A stretch of 64,000 nt of DNA from Megalopta genalis. Taxonomy: Eukaryota; Arthropoda; Insecta; Hymenoptera; Halictidae. The DNA lies in the NCBI RefSeq assembly GCF_051020955.1, contig NW_027476337.1, forward strand, positions 186,001 through 250,000, given 5' to 3'. The stretch's first letter is position 1; the number at the start of each line of letters is the position of its first letter. A model generated the notes under the pieces. The model did not search any database. It worked only from the letters and a program-made list of their open reading frames with translations, and had not been told where the DNA came from. The translations under genes were made by a program, and so were the position numbers. Shown here one piece after another: positions 26,746 through 41,579 of the stretch.

Positions 26746-29700
26746 TTCAGCTTCAACTGCATGCGAAACAGACGAGTTAGCTTCAAATCCAAGCGAAACA
26801 CATGATTTAGCCTCAAATCAATGCGAAGTAGAAGGCTTAGCTTCGAATAAATGCGAAGCAAATTGTTTAGCTTCAAATACTTGTGATACACTTGATTTAG
26901 CTTCAACAGCATGCGAAACAAACGAGTTAGCTTCAAATCCATGCGAAACACATGATTTAGCTTCAAATCAATGCGAAGTAGGAGGCATATCTTCGATTCC
27001 TTGCGAAACAAATGGTTTAGCTGCAAATACTTGTGATATACATGATTTAGCTTCAACTGCATACGAAAAAAAGAGTTTGCTTCAAATCCATGCGAAACAC
27101 ATGATTTAGATTCAAATCAATGCGAAGTAGAATGCTTATCTTCGAATAAATGCGAAACAAATGATATAGCTTCAAATACTTGTGATATACATGATTTAGT
27201 TCCTACAGCATGCGAAACAAACGAGTTAGAATCAAATCCATGCGAAACAAATGATTTAGCTTCAAATCAATGCGAAGTAGAAGGCTTATCTTCGAATCCA
27301 TGCGAAACAAATGGATTATCTTCAAATACTTGTGATATACATGATTTAGCTTCAACAGCATGCGAAACAAACGAGTTAGCTTCAAATCCATGCGAAACAC
27401 ATGATTTAGCTTCAAATCAATGCGAAGTAGAAGGGTTATCTTCGAATCCATGCGAAACAAATGGTTTAGCTGCAAATATTTGTGATATACATGATTTAGC
27501 TTCAACTGCATGCGAAACAAACGAGTTAACTTCAAATCCATGCGAAACACATGAGTTACCTTCAAATCAATGCGAAGTGCAAGGCTTATCTTCGAATCCA
27601 TGCGAAGCAAATGGTTTAGCTTCAAATACTTGTGATATAAATGATTTAGTTTCAACAGCATGCGAAACAAACGAGTTAGATTCAAATTCATGCTAAACAC
27701 ATGATTTAGCTTCAAATCAATGCGAAATAGATGGATTATCTTCGAATCCATGAGAAACAAATGGTTTAACTTCAAATACTTGTGATATACATGATTTAGC
27801 TTCAACAGCATGCGAAGCAAACGAGTTAGTTTCAAGTCCAAACGAAAAACATGATTTAGCATCAAGTCAACGCGAAGTTGATGGCTTAGCTTCAAATCCA
27901 TGCGAAACGAAAGATTTAGCTTCACATACTTGTGAATATAAGTGATATAGCTTCAAATGCAGGCGAAACAAACGAGTTAGCTTCAAACCCATGCGAAACA
28001 CATGACTTAGCATCTAATCAATGCGAAGTAGAAGGCTAATCTTCGAATCCATGCGAAACAAATGATACAGCTTCAAATACTTGTGATATACATGATTTAT
28101 TTTCAACAGCATGCGAAACAAACGAGTTAGATTCAAATCCATGCAAAACACATGATTTAGCTTCAAATCAATGCGAAATAGATGGATTATCTTCGAATCC
28201 ATGAGAAACAAATGGTTGAACTTCAAATACTTGTGATATACATGATTTAGCTTCAACAGCATGCGAAACAAACGAGTTATCTTCAAATCCAAGCGAAACA
28301 CATGATTTATCTTCAAATCAATGCTAAGTAGAAAGCTTAGCTTCAAATCCATGGGAATCAAATGGTTTAGCTTCAAATACTTGTGATATACATGATTCAG
28401 CTTCAACTGCATGCGAAACAAACGAGTTAGTTTCAAGTCCAAACGAAAAACATGATTTAGCATCAAGTCAACGCGAAGTTGATGGCTTAGCTTCAAATCC
28501 ATGCTAAACGAAAGATTTAGCTTCACATACTTGTGAATATAAGTGATATAGCTTCAAATGCAGGCGAAACAAACGAGTTAGCTTCAAACCCATGCGAAAC
28601 ACATGACTTAGCATCTAATCAATGCGAAGTAGAAGGCTAATCTTCGAATCCATGCGAAACAAATGATATAGCTTCAAATACTTGTGATATACATGATTTA
28701 TTTTCAACAGCATGCGAAACAAACGAGTTAGATTCAAATCCATGCAAAACACATGATTTAGCTTCAAATCAATGCGAAATAGATGGATTATCTTCGAATC
28801 CATGAGAAACAAGTGGTTGAACTTCAAATACTTGTGATATACATGATTTAGCTTCAACAGCATGCGAAACAAACGAGTTAGATTCAAACCCATGCAAAAC
28901 ACATGTTTTAGCTTCAAATCAATGCGAAATAGATGGATTATCTTCGAATCCATGAGAAACAAGTGGTTGAACTTCAAATACTTGTGATATACATGATTTA
29001 GCTTCAACAGCATGCGAAGCAAACGAGTTATCTTCTAATCCAAGCGAAACACATGATTTATCTTCAAATCAATGCTAAGTAGAAAGCTTAGCTTCAAATC
29101 CATGGGAATCAAATGGTTTAGCTTGAAATACTTGTGATATACATGATTTAGCTTCAACTGCTAGCGAAAAAACGAGTTAGCTTCAAACCCATGCGAAACA
29201 AATGATTTAGCATCTAATCAATGCGAAGTAGAAGGCTGATCTTCGAATCCATGCGAAGCAAATTGTTTAGCTCCAAATACTTGTGATACACTTGATTTAG
29301 CTTCAACAGCATGCGAAATAAACGCGTTAGCTTCAAATCCATGCGAAACACATGATTTAGCTACAAATCAATACGAAGTAGGTGGCTTATCTTCGATTCC
29401 ATGCGATACAAATGGTTTAGCTTCAAATAATTGTGATAGACATGATTTAGCTTGAACAGCATGCGAAGCAAACGAGTTATCTTCAAATCCAAGCGAAACA
29501 CATGATTTATCTTCAAATCAATGCTAAGTAGAAAGCTTAGCTTCAAATCCATGGGAATCAAATGATTTAGCTTCAAATACTTGTGATATACATGATTCAG
29601 CTTCAACTGCATGCGAAACAAACGAGTTAGCTTCAAATCCATGCGAAACACATGATTTAGATTAAAATCAATGCGAAGTAGAAGGCTTATATTCGAATAA

Positions 29701-32700
29701 ATGCGAAACAAATGATATAGCTTCAAATACTTGTGATATACATGATTTAGTTCAAACAGCATGCGAAACAAACGAGTTAACTTCAAGTCCAAACGAAAAA
29801 CATGATTTAGCATCAAGTCAACGCGAAGTTGATGGCTTAGCTTCAAATCCATGCGAAACGAAAGATTTAGCTTCACATACTTGTGAATATAAGTGATATA
29901 GCTTCAAATGCAGGCGAAACAAACGAGTTAGCTTCAAACCCATGCGAAACACATGACATAGCATCTAATCAATGCGAAGTAGAAGGCTAATCTTCGAATC
30001 CATGCGAAACAAATGATATAGCTTCAAATACTTGTGATATACATGATTTAGTTTCAACAGCATGCGAAGCAAACGAGTTATCATCAAATCCAAGCGAAAC
30101 ACATGATTTATCTTCATATCAATGCTAAGTAGAAAGCATAGCTTCAAATCCATGGGAATCAAATGGTTTAGCTTTAAATACTTGTGATATACATGATTTA
30201 GCTTCAACTGCTAGCGAAAAAACGAGTTAGCTTCAAACCCATGCGAAACACATGATTTAGCATCTAATCAATGCGTAGTAGAAGGCTGATCTTCGAATCC
30301 ATGCGAAGCAAATTGTTTAGCTCCAAATACTTGTGATACACTTGATTTAGCTTCAACAGCATGCGAAATAAACGAGTTAGCTTCAAATCCATGCGAAACA
30401 CATGATTTAGCTTCAAATCAATGCGAATTAGAAGGGTTATCTTCGATTCCATGCGATACAAATGGTTTAGCTTCAAATAATTGTGATATACATGATTTAG
30501 CTTCAACTGCATGCGAAACAAACGAGTTAGCTTCAAATCCATGCGAAACAAATGATTTAGCATCAAATCAATGCGAAGTAGAAGGCTGACCTTCGAATCC
30601 ATGCGAAGCAAATGGTTTAGCTTCAAATACTTGTGATATAAATGATTTAGTTTCAACAGCATGCGAAACAAACGAGTTAGATTCAAATCCATGCAAAACA
30701 CATGATTTAGCTTCAAATCAATGCGAAATAGATGGATTATCTTCGAATCCATGAGAAACAAATGGTTTAACTTCAAATACTTGTGATATACATGATTTAG
30801 CTTCAACAGCATGCGAAGCAAACGAGTTATCTTCAAATCCAAGCGAAACACATGATTTATCTTCAAATCAATGCTAAGTAGAAAACTTAGCTCCAAATCC
30901 ATGGGAATCAAATGGTTTAGCTTCAAATACTTGTGATATACATGATTCAGCTTCAACTGCATGCGAAACAAACGAGTTAGCTTCAAATCCATGCGAAACA
31001 CATGATTTAGATTAAAATCAATGCGAAGTAGAAGGCTTATGTTCGAATAAATGCGAAACAAATGATATAGCTTCAAATACTTGTGATATACATGATTTAG
31101 TTCCAACAGCATGCGAAACAAACGAGTTAGCTTCAAATCCATGCGAAACACATGATTTAGCTTCAAATCAATACGAATTAGAAGGGTTATCTTCGAATCC
31201 GTGCGAAACAAATGATATAGCTTCAAATACTTGTGATATACATGATTTAGCTTCAACAGCATGCGAAACAAACGAGTTAGCTTCAAATCCATGCGAAACA
31301 CATGATTTAGCTTCAAATCAATCCGAAGTAGGAGGCTTATCTTCGATTCCTTGCGATACAAATGGTTTAGCTTCAAATACTTGTGATATACATGATTTAG
31401 CTTCAACAGCATGCGAAACAAACGAGTTAGCTTCAAATCCATGCGAAACACATGATTTAGATTAATATCAATGCGAATTAGAAGGCTTATCTTCGAATAA
31501 ATGCGAAACAAATGATATAGCTTCAAATACTTGTGATATACATGATTTAGTTCCAACAGCATGCGAAACAAACGAGTTAGAATCAAATCCATGCGAAACA
31601 AATGATCTAGCTTCAAATCAATGCGAAGAAGAAGGGTTATCTTCGAATCCATGCGAAACGTATAGTTTAGCTTCAATTACTTGTGATATACATGATTCAG
31701 ATTCAACTGCAAGCGAAACAAACGAGTTAGCTTCAAATCCGTGCGAAACACATGATTTAGCTTCAAATCAATGCGAATTAGAAGAGTTATCTTCGAATCC
31801 ATGCGAAACATATGATATAGCTTCAAATACTTGTGATATACATGATTTAGTTCCAACAGCATGCGAAACAAACGAGTTAGAATCAAATCCATGCGAAACA
31901 AATGATCTAGCTTCAAATCAATGCGAAGAAGAAGGGTTATCTTCGAATCCATGCCAAACGAATAGTTTAGCTTCAATTACTTGTGATATACATGATTCAG
32001 CTTCAACTGCAAGCGAAACAAACGAGTTAGCTTCAAATCCATGCGAAACACATGATTTAGCTTCAAATCAATGCGAATTAGAAGAGTTATCTACGAATCC
32101 ATGCGAAACATATGATATAGCTTCAAATACTTGTGATATACATGATTTAGCTTCAACAGCATGCGAAGCAAACGAGTTAACTTCAAGTCCAAGCGAAAAA
32201 CATGATTTATCTTGAAATCAATGCTAAGTAGAAAGCTTAGCTTCAAATCCATGGGAATCAAATGGATTAGCTTCAAATACTTGTGATATACATGATTCAG
32301 CTTCAACTGCATGCGAAACAACCGAGTTAGCTTCAAATCCATGCGAAACACATGATTTAGATTAAAATCAATGCGATGTAGAAGGCTTATCTTCGAATAA
32401 ATGCGAAACAAATGATATAGCTTCAAATACTTGTGATATACATGATTTAGCTTCAACAGCATGCGAAACAAACGAGTTAGCTTCAAACCCATGCGAAACA
32501 CATGATTTAGCATCTAATCAATGCGAAGTAGAAGGCTTATCTACGAATCCATGCGAAACAAATGGATTAGCTTCATATACTTGTGATATTCATGATTTAG
32601 CTTCAACAGCATGCGAAATAAACGAGTTAGATTCAAATCCATGCAAAACACATGATTTAGCTTCAAATCAATGCGAAATAGATGGATTATCTTCGAATCC

Positions 32701-35700
32701 ATGCGAAGCAAATGGTTTAGCTTCAAATACTTGTGATATAAATGATTTAGTTTCAACAGCATGCGAAACAAACGAGTTAGATTCAAATTCATGCTAAACA
32801 CATGATTTAGCTTCAAATCAATGCGAAATAGATGGATTATCTTCGAATCCATGAGAAACAAATGGTTTAACTTCAAATACTTGTGATATACATGATTTAG
32901 CTTCAACAGCATGCGAAGCAAACGAGTTATCATCAAATCCAAGCGAAACACATGATTTATCTTCAAATCAATGCTAAGTAGAAAGCTTAGCTTCAAATCC
33001 ATGGGAATCAAATGGTTTAGCTTCAAATACTTGTGATATTCATGATTCAGCTTCAACTGCATGCGAAACAAACGAGTTAGTTTCAAGTCCAAACGAAAAA
33101 CATGATTTAGCATCAAGTCAACGCGAAGTAGAAGGCTGATCTTCGAATCCATGCGAAGCAAATTGTTTAGCTCCAAATACTTGTGATACACTTGATTTAG
33201 CTTCAACAGCATGCGAAATAAACGCGTTAGCTTCAAATCCATGCGAAACACATGATTTAGCTACAAATCAATACGAAGTAGGTGGCTTATCTTCGATTCC
33301 ATGCGATACAAATGGTTTAGCTTCAAATAATTGTGATATACATGATTTAGCTTCAACAGCATGCGAAGCAAACGAGTTATCTTCAAATCCAAGCAAAACA
33401 CATGATTTATCTTCAAATCAATGCTAAGTAGAAAGCTTAGCTTCAAATCCATGGGAATCAAATGATTTAGCTTCAAATACTTGTGATATACATGATTCAG
33501 CTTCAAGTGCATGCGAAACAAACGAGTTAGCTTCAAATCCATGCGAAGCAAATGGTTTAGCTTCAAATACTTGTGATATAAATGATTTAGTTTCAACAGC
33601 ATGCGAAACAAACGAGTTAGATTCAAATTCATGCTAAACACATGATTTAGCTTCAAATCAATGCGAAATAGATGGATTATCTTCGAATCCATGAGAAACA
33701 AATGGTTTAACTTCAAATACTTGTGATATACATGATTTAGCTTCAACAGCATGCGAAGCAAACGAGTTATCTTCAAATCCAAGCGAAACACATGATTTAT
33801 CTTCAAATCAATGCTAAGTAGAAAACTTAGCACCAAATCCATGGGAATCAAATGGTTTAGCTTCAAATACTTGTGATATACATGATTCAGCTTCAACTGC
33901 ATGCGAAACAAACGAGTTAGCTTCAAATCCATGCGAAACACATGATTTAGATTAAAATCAATGCGAAGTAGAAGGCTTATGTTCGAATAAATGCGAAACA
34001 AATGATATAGCTTCAAATACTTGTGATATACATGATTTAGTTCCAACAGCATGCGAAACAAACGAGTTAGCTTCAAATCCATGCGAAACACATGATTTAG
34101 ATTAAAATCAATGCGAAGTAGAAGGCTTATCTTCGAATAAATGCGAAACAAATGATATAGCTTCAAATACTTGTGATATACACGATTTAGTTCCAACAGC
34201 ATGCGAAACAAACGAGTTAGAATCAAATCCATGCGAAACAAATGATCTAGCTTCAAATCAATGCGAAGAAGAAGGGTTATCTTCGAATCCATGCGAAACG
34301 AATAGTTTAGCTTCAATTACTTGTGATATACATGATTCAGCTTCAACTGCAAGCGAAACAAACGAGTTAGCTTCAAATCCATGCGATACACATGATTTAG
34401 CTTCAGATCAATGCGAATTAGAAGAGTTATCTTCGAATCCATGCGAAACATATGATATAGCTTCAAATACTTGTGATATACATGATTTAGCTTCAACAGC
34501 ATGCGAAGCAAACGAGTTATCTTCAAATCCATGCGAAACACATGATTTATCTTGAAATCAATGCTAAGTAGAAAGCTTAGCTTCAAATCCATGGGAATCA
34601 AATGGTTTAGCTTCAAATACTTGTGATATACATGATTCAGCTTCAACTGCATACGAAAAAAAAGAGTTAGCTTCAAATCCATGCGAAACACATGATTTAG
34701 ATTAAAATCAATGCGAAGTAGAAGGCTTATCTTCGAATGAATGCGAAACAAATGATATAGCTTCAAATACTTGTGATATACATGATTTAGTTCCTACAGC
34801 ATGCGAAACAAACGAGTTAGAATCAAATCCATGCGAAACAAATGATTTATCTTCAAATCAATGCTAAGTAGAAAGCTTAGCTTCAAATCCATGGGAATCA
34901 AATGGTTTAGCTTCAAATACTTGTGATATACATGATTCAGCTTCAACTGCATGCGAAACAAACGAGTTAGTTTCAAGTCCAAACGAAAAACATGATTTAG
35001 CATCAAGTCAACGCGAAGTTGATAGGCTTAGCTTCAAATCCATGCGAAACGAAAGATTTAGCTTCACATACTTGTGAATATAAGTGATATAGCTTCAAAT
35101 GCAGGCGAAACAAACGAGTTAGCTTCAAACCCATGCGAAACACATGACTTAGCATCTAATCAATGCGAAGTAGAAGGCTAATCTTCGAATCCATGCGAAA
35201 CAAATGATATAGCTTCAAATACTTGTGATATACATGATTTAGTTCCAACAGCATGCGAAACAAACGAGTTAGATTCAAATCCATGCAAAACACATGATTT
35301 AGCTTCAAATCAATGCGAAATAGATGGATTATCTTCGAATCCATGAGAAACAAATGGTTGAACTTCAAATACTTGTGATATACATGATTTAGCTTCAACA
35401 GCATGCGAAACAAACGAGTTAGCTTCAAATCCATGCGAAACACATGATTTAGCTTCAAATCAATGCGAAGTAGAAGGGTTATCTTCGAATCCGTGCGAAA
35501 CAAATGGTTTAGCTGCAAATATTTGTGATATACATGATTTAGCTTCAACTGCATGCGAAACAAACGAGTTAGCTTCAAATCCATGCGAAACACATGATTT
35601 AGCATCTAATCAATGCGAAGTAGAAGGCTGATCTTCGAATCCATGCGAAGCAAATGGTTTAGCTTCAAATACTTGTGATACACTTGATTTAGCTTCAACA

Positions 35701-37790
35701 GCATGCGAAACAAACGAGTTAGCTTCAAATACATGCGAAACACATGATTTAGCTTCAAATCAATGCGAAGTAGGAGGCATATCTTCGATTCCTTGCGATT
35801 CAAATGGTTTAGCTTCAAATACTTGTGATATACATGATTTAGATTCAACAGCATGCGAAACAAACGAGTTAGCTTCAAATCCATGCGAAACACATGATTT
35901 AGCTTCAAATCAATGCGAAGTAGAAGCGTTATCTTCGAATCCATGCGAAACAAATGGTTTAGCTGCAAATACTTGTGATATACATGATTTAGCTTCAACT
36001 GCATACGAAAAAAAAGAGTTAGCTTCAAATCCATGCGAAACACATGATTTAGATTAAAATCAATGCGAAGTAGAAGGCTTATCTTCGAATAAATGCGAAA
36101 CAAATGATATAGCTTCAAATACTTGTGATATACATGATTTAGTTCCAACAGCATGCGAAACAAACGAGTTAGAATCAAATCCTTGCGAAACAAATGATTT
36201 AGCTTCAAATCAATGCGAAGTAGAAGGCTTACCTTCGAATCCATGCGAAACAAATGGATTATCTTCAAATACTTGTGATATACATGATTTAGCTTCAACA
36301 GCATGCGAAACAAACGAGTTAGCTTCAAATCCATGCGAAACACATGATTTAGCTTCAAATCAATGCGAAGTAGAAGGGTTATCTTCGAATCCATGCGAAA
36401 CAAATGGTTTAGCTGCAAATATTTGTGATATACATGATTTAGCTACAACTGCATGCGAAACAAACGAGTTAACTTCAAATCCATGCGAAACACATGAGTT
36501 AGCTTCAAATCAATGCTAAGTAGAATGCTTAGCTTCAAATCCATGGGAATCAAATGGTTTAGCTTCAAATATTTGTGATATACATGATTCAGCTTCAACT
36601 GCATGCGAAACAAACGAGTTAGTTTCAAGTCCAAACGAAAAACATGATTTAGCATCAAGTCAACGCGAAGTTGGTGGCTTAGCTTCAAATCCATGCGAAA
36701 CGAAAGATTTAGCTTCACATACTTGTGAATATAAGTGATATAGCTTCAAATGCAGGCGAAACAAACGAGTTAGCTTCAAACCCATGCGAAAAACATGACT
36801 TAGCATCTAATCAATGCGAAGTAGAAGGCTAATCTTCGAATCCATGCGAAACAAATGATATAGCTTCAAATACTTGTGATATACATGATTTATTTTCAAC
36901 AGCATGCGAAACAAACGAGTTAGATTCAAATCCATGCAAAACACATGATTTAGCTTCAAATCAATGCGAAATAGATGGATTATCTTCGAATCCATGAGAA
37001 ACAAATGGTTGAACTTCAAATACTTGTGATATACATGATTTAGCTTCAACAGCATGCGAAACAAACGAGTTAGCTTCAAATCCATGCGAAACACATGATT
37101 TAGCTTCAAATCAATGCGAAGTAGAAGGGTTATCTTCGAATCCATGCGAAACAAATGGTTTAGCTGCAAATATTTGTGATATACATGATTTAGCTTCAAC
37201 TGCATGCGAAACAAACGAGTTAACTTCAAATCCATGCGAAACACATGCGTTAGCTTCAAATCAATGCGAAGTGCATGGCTTATCTTCGAATCCATGCGAA
37301 ACGAATAGTTTAGCTTCAATTACTTGTGATATACATGATTCAGCTTCAACTGCATGCGAAACAAACGAGTTAGCTTCAAATCCATGCGAAACACATGATT
37401 TAGCATCAAATCAATGCGAATTAGAAGGCTGATCTTCGAATCCATGCGTAACAAATGGTTTAGCTTCAAATACTTGTGATACACTTGGTTTAGCTTCAAC
37501 AGCATGCGAAACAAACGAGTTAGCTTCAAATCCATGCGAATCAAATGTTTTATCTTCAAATACTTGTGATATACATGATTTATCTTCAACACCTAGCAAA
37601 AAAAACGAGTTAGCTTCAAATCCATGCGAGACACATGATTTAGCTTCAAATCAATGCGAAGTAGATGGATTATCTTCGAACCCATGCGAAACAAATGGTT
37701 TAACTTCAAATACTTGTGATATACATGATTCAGCTTCAACTGCATGCGAAACAAACGAGTTAACTTCGAATCCATCCGAAACGAATAGTT
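26746..37790. repeat. Mosaic segment with class-b markers and aagctta A-type variants
   Basis: Pentamers with five class-b markers. A recurrent A-B variant pair reads gctaagtagaaagcttagc then atccatgggaatcaaatgg. Blocks are reused. 29.23-29.64 kb matches 33.13-33.54 kb (offset 3,900, exactly 26 pentamers). About 30.84-31.14 kb matches 33.78-34.08 kb (offset 2,940). About 28.0-28.5 kb shares its arrangement with 36.8-37.3 kb. Frequent TAA in gattaaaatc breaks the plus frame. No gene is seen. Confidence 0.8.
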
Positions 37791-39699
37791 TAGCTTCTAA
37801 TACTTGTGATGTACATGATTCAGCTTCAACTGCATGCGAAACAAACGAGTTAGCTTCAAATCCATACGAAACACATGATTTAGATTAAAATCAATGCGAA
37901 GTAGAAGGCTTAACTTCGAATCCATGCGAAACAAATTGTTTAGCTTCAAATACTTGTGATATACATGATTTAGCTTCAACTGCATGCGAAACAAACGTGT
38001 TAGCTTAAAATCCATGCGGAACACATGATTTAGCTTCAAATCAATGCGAAGTAGAAGGCTGATCTTCGAATCCATGCGTAACAAATGGTTTAACTTCAAA
38101 TACTTGTGATATACATGATTTAGCTTCAACAGCATGCGAAACAAACGAGATAGCTTCAAATCCATGCGAAACACATGATTTAGCTTCAAATCAATGCGAA
38201 TTAGAAGGGTTGTCTTGGAATCCATGTGAAACGTATGATATAGCTTCAAATACTTGTGATATACATGATTTAGCTTCAACAGCATGCGAAAAAAACGAGT
38301 TAGCTTCAAAACCAAGCGAAACACATGATTTAGCCTCAAATCAATGCGAAGTAGAAGGCTTAGCTTCGAATAAATGCGAAACAAATGGTTTAGATTCAAA
38401 TACTTGTGATATATATGATTTAGCTTCAACAGCATGCGAAACGAACGAGATAGCTTCAAATCCATGCGAAACACATGATTTAGCTTCAAATCAATGCGAA
38501 GTAGGAGGCTTACCTTCGATCCTATGCGATACAAATGGTTTAGCTTCAAATACTTGTGATATACATGATTTAGCTTCAACAGCATGCGAAACAAACGAGT
38601 TATCTTCAAATCCATGCGAAACACATGATTTAGCATCAAATCAATGCGAAGTAGAAGGCTTATCTTCGAATCCATGCGTAACAAATGGTTTAGCTGCAAA
38701 TACTTGTGATATACATGATTTAGCTTCAACTGCATGCGAAACAAACGAGTTAGCTGCTAATCCATGCGAAACACATGATTTAGATTAAAATCAATGCGAA
38801 GTAGAAGGCTTATTTTCGAATCCATGCGAAACAAATGGTTTAGCTTCAAATCCTTGTGATATACATGATTTAGCTTCAACTGCATGCGAAACAAACGAGT
38901 TAGCTTAAAATCCATGCGGAACACATGATTTAGCTTCAAATCAATGCGAAGTAGAAAGCTGATATTCGAATCCATGCGAAGCAAATGGTTTAGCTTCAAA
39001 TACTTTTGATACAGTTGATTTAGCTTCAACAGCATGCGAAACAAACGAGTTAGCTTCAAATCCATGCGAAACACATGATTTAGCATCAAATCAATGCGAT
39101 GTGGAAGGCTTATCTTCGAATCCATGCGAAACGAATAGTTTAACTTCAAATACTTGTGATATACATGATTCAGCTTCAACTGCATGCGAAACAAACGAGT
39201 TAGCTTCAAATCCATGCGAAACACATGATTTAGATTAAAATCAATGCGAAGTAGAAGGCTTATCTTCGAATCCATGCGAAACAATTGGTTTAGCTTCAAA
39301 TGCTTGTGATATATATGATTTAGCTACAATTGCATGCGAAAAAACGAGTTAGCTTCAAAACCAAGCGAAACACATGATTTAGCCTCAAATCAATGCGAAG
39401 TAGAAGGCTTAGCTTCGAATAAATGCGAAACAAATGGTTTAGATTCAAATACTTGTGATATATATGATTTAGCTTCAACAGCATGCGAAACAAACGAGTT
39501 AGCTTCAAATCCATGCGAAACACATGATTTAGCTTCAAATCAATGCGGAGTAGGAGGCTTATCTTCGATCCCATGCGATACAAATGGTTTAGCATCAAAT
39601 ACTTGTGATACACTTGATTTAGCTTCAACAGCATGCGAAACAAACGAGTTAGCTTCAAATCCATGCGAAACACATGATTTAGCTTCAAATCTATGCGAA

Positions 39700-41579
39700 G
39701 TAGGAGGCATATCTTCGATTCCTTGCGATTCAAATGGTTTAGCTTCAAATACTTGTGATATACATGATTTAGATTCAACAGCATGCGAAACAAACGAGTT
39801 AGCTTCAAATCCATGCGAAACACATGATTTAGCTTCAAATCAATGCGAAGTAGAAGGGTTATCTTCGAATCCATGCGAAACAAATGGTTTAGCTGCAAAT
39901 ACTTGTGATATACATGATTTAGCTTCAACTGCATACGAAAAAAAAGAGTTAGCTTCAAATCCATGCGAAACACATGATTTAGATTAAAATCAATGCGAAG
40001 TAGAAGGCTTATCTTGGAATAAATGCGAAACAAATGATATTGCTTCAAATACTTGTGATATACATGATTTAGTTCCAACAGCATGCGAAACAAACGAGTT
40101 AGAATCAAATCCTTGCGAAACAAATGATTTAGCTTCAAATCAATGCGAAGTAGAAGGCTGATCTTCGAATCCATGCGAAGCAAATGGTTTAGCTTCAAAT
40201 ACTTTTGATACACTTGAGTTAGCTTTAACAGCATGCGAAACAAACGAGTTAGCTTCAAATCCTTGCGAAACACATGATTTAGCATCAAATCAATGCGAAG
40301 TGGAAGACTTATCTTCGAATCCATGCGAAACGAATAGTTTAGCTTCAAATACTTGTGATATACATGATTCAGCTTCAACTGCATGCGAAACAAGCGAGTT
40401 AGCTTTAAATCCATGCGAAACACATGATTTAGCTTCAAATCAATGCGAATTAGAAGGGTTATCGTCGAATCCATGCGAAACAAATGATATAGCTTCAAAT
40501 ACTTGTGATATACATGATTTAGCTTCAACAGCATCCGAAACAAACGAGTTAGATTCAAATCCATGCAAAACACATGATTTAGCTTCAAATCAATGCGAAA
40601 TAGATGGATTATCTTCGAATCCATGCGAAGCAAATGGTTTAGCTTCAAATACTTTTGATACAGTTGATTTAGCTTCAACAGCATGCGAAACAAACGAGTT
40701 AGCTTCAAATCCATGCGAAACACATGATTTAGCATCAAATCAATGCGATGTGGAAGGCTTATCTTCGAATCCATGCGAAACGAATAGTTTAACTTCAAAT
40801 ACTTGTGATATACATGATTCAGCTTCAACTGCATGCGAAACAAACGAGTTAGCTTCAAATCCATGCGAAACACATGATTTAGATTAAAATCAATGCGAAG
40901 TAGAAGGCTTATCTTCGAATCCATGCGAAACAATTGGTTTAGCTTCAAATGCTTGTGATATACATGATTTAGCTACAACTGCATGCGAAAAAACGAGTTA
41001 GCTTCAAAACCAAGCGAAACACATGATTTAGCCTCAAATCAATGCGAAGTAGAAGGCTTAGCTTCGAATAAATGCGAAACAAATGGTTTAGCTTCAAATA
41101 CTTGTGATATATATGATTTAGCTTCAACAGCATGCGAAACAAACGTGTTAGCTTCAAATCCATGCGAAACACATGATTTAGCTTCAAATCAATGCGAATT
41201 AGAAGGGTTATCGTCGAATCCATGCGAAACAAATGATATAGCTTCAAATACTTGTGATATACATGATTCAGCTTCAACTGCATGCGAAACAAACGAGTTA
41301 GCTTTAAATCCATGCGAAACACATGATTTAGCTTCAAATCAATGCGAATTAGAAGGGTTATCGTCGAATCCATGCGAAACAAATGATATAGCTTCAAATA
41401 CTTGTGATATACATGATTTAGCTTCAACAGCATCCGAAACAAACGAGTTAGATTCAAATCCATGCGAAACACATGATTTAGATTAAAATCAATGCGAAGT
41501 AGAAGGCTTATCGTCGAATCCATGCGAAACAAATGGTTTAGCTTCAAATACTTGTGATATACATGATTTAACTTCAACT
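39700..41579. repeat. Duplicated block related to 44.69-45.54 kb
   Basis: Sequence around 39.7-40.5 kb recurs at 44.69-45.4 kb at offset 4,857. After an interval the offset becomes 3,958. The difference of 899 bp is six pentamers minus one base, so the two copies differ by a clean loss or gain of about six units. The shared variants ctttaacagc and cacttgagttagc support common descent. Confidence 0.78.
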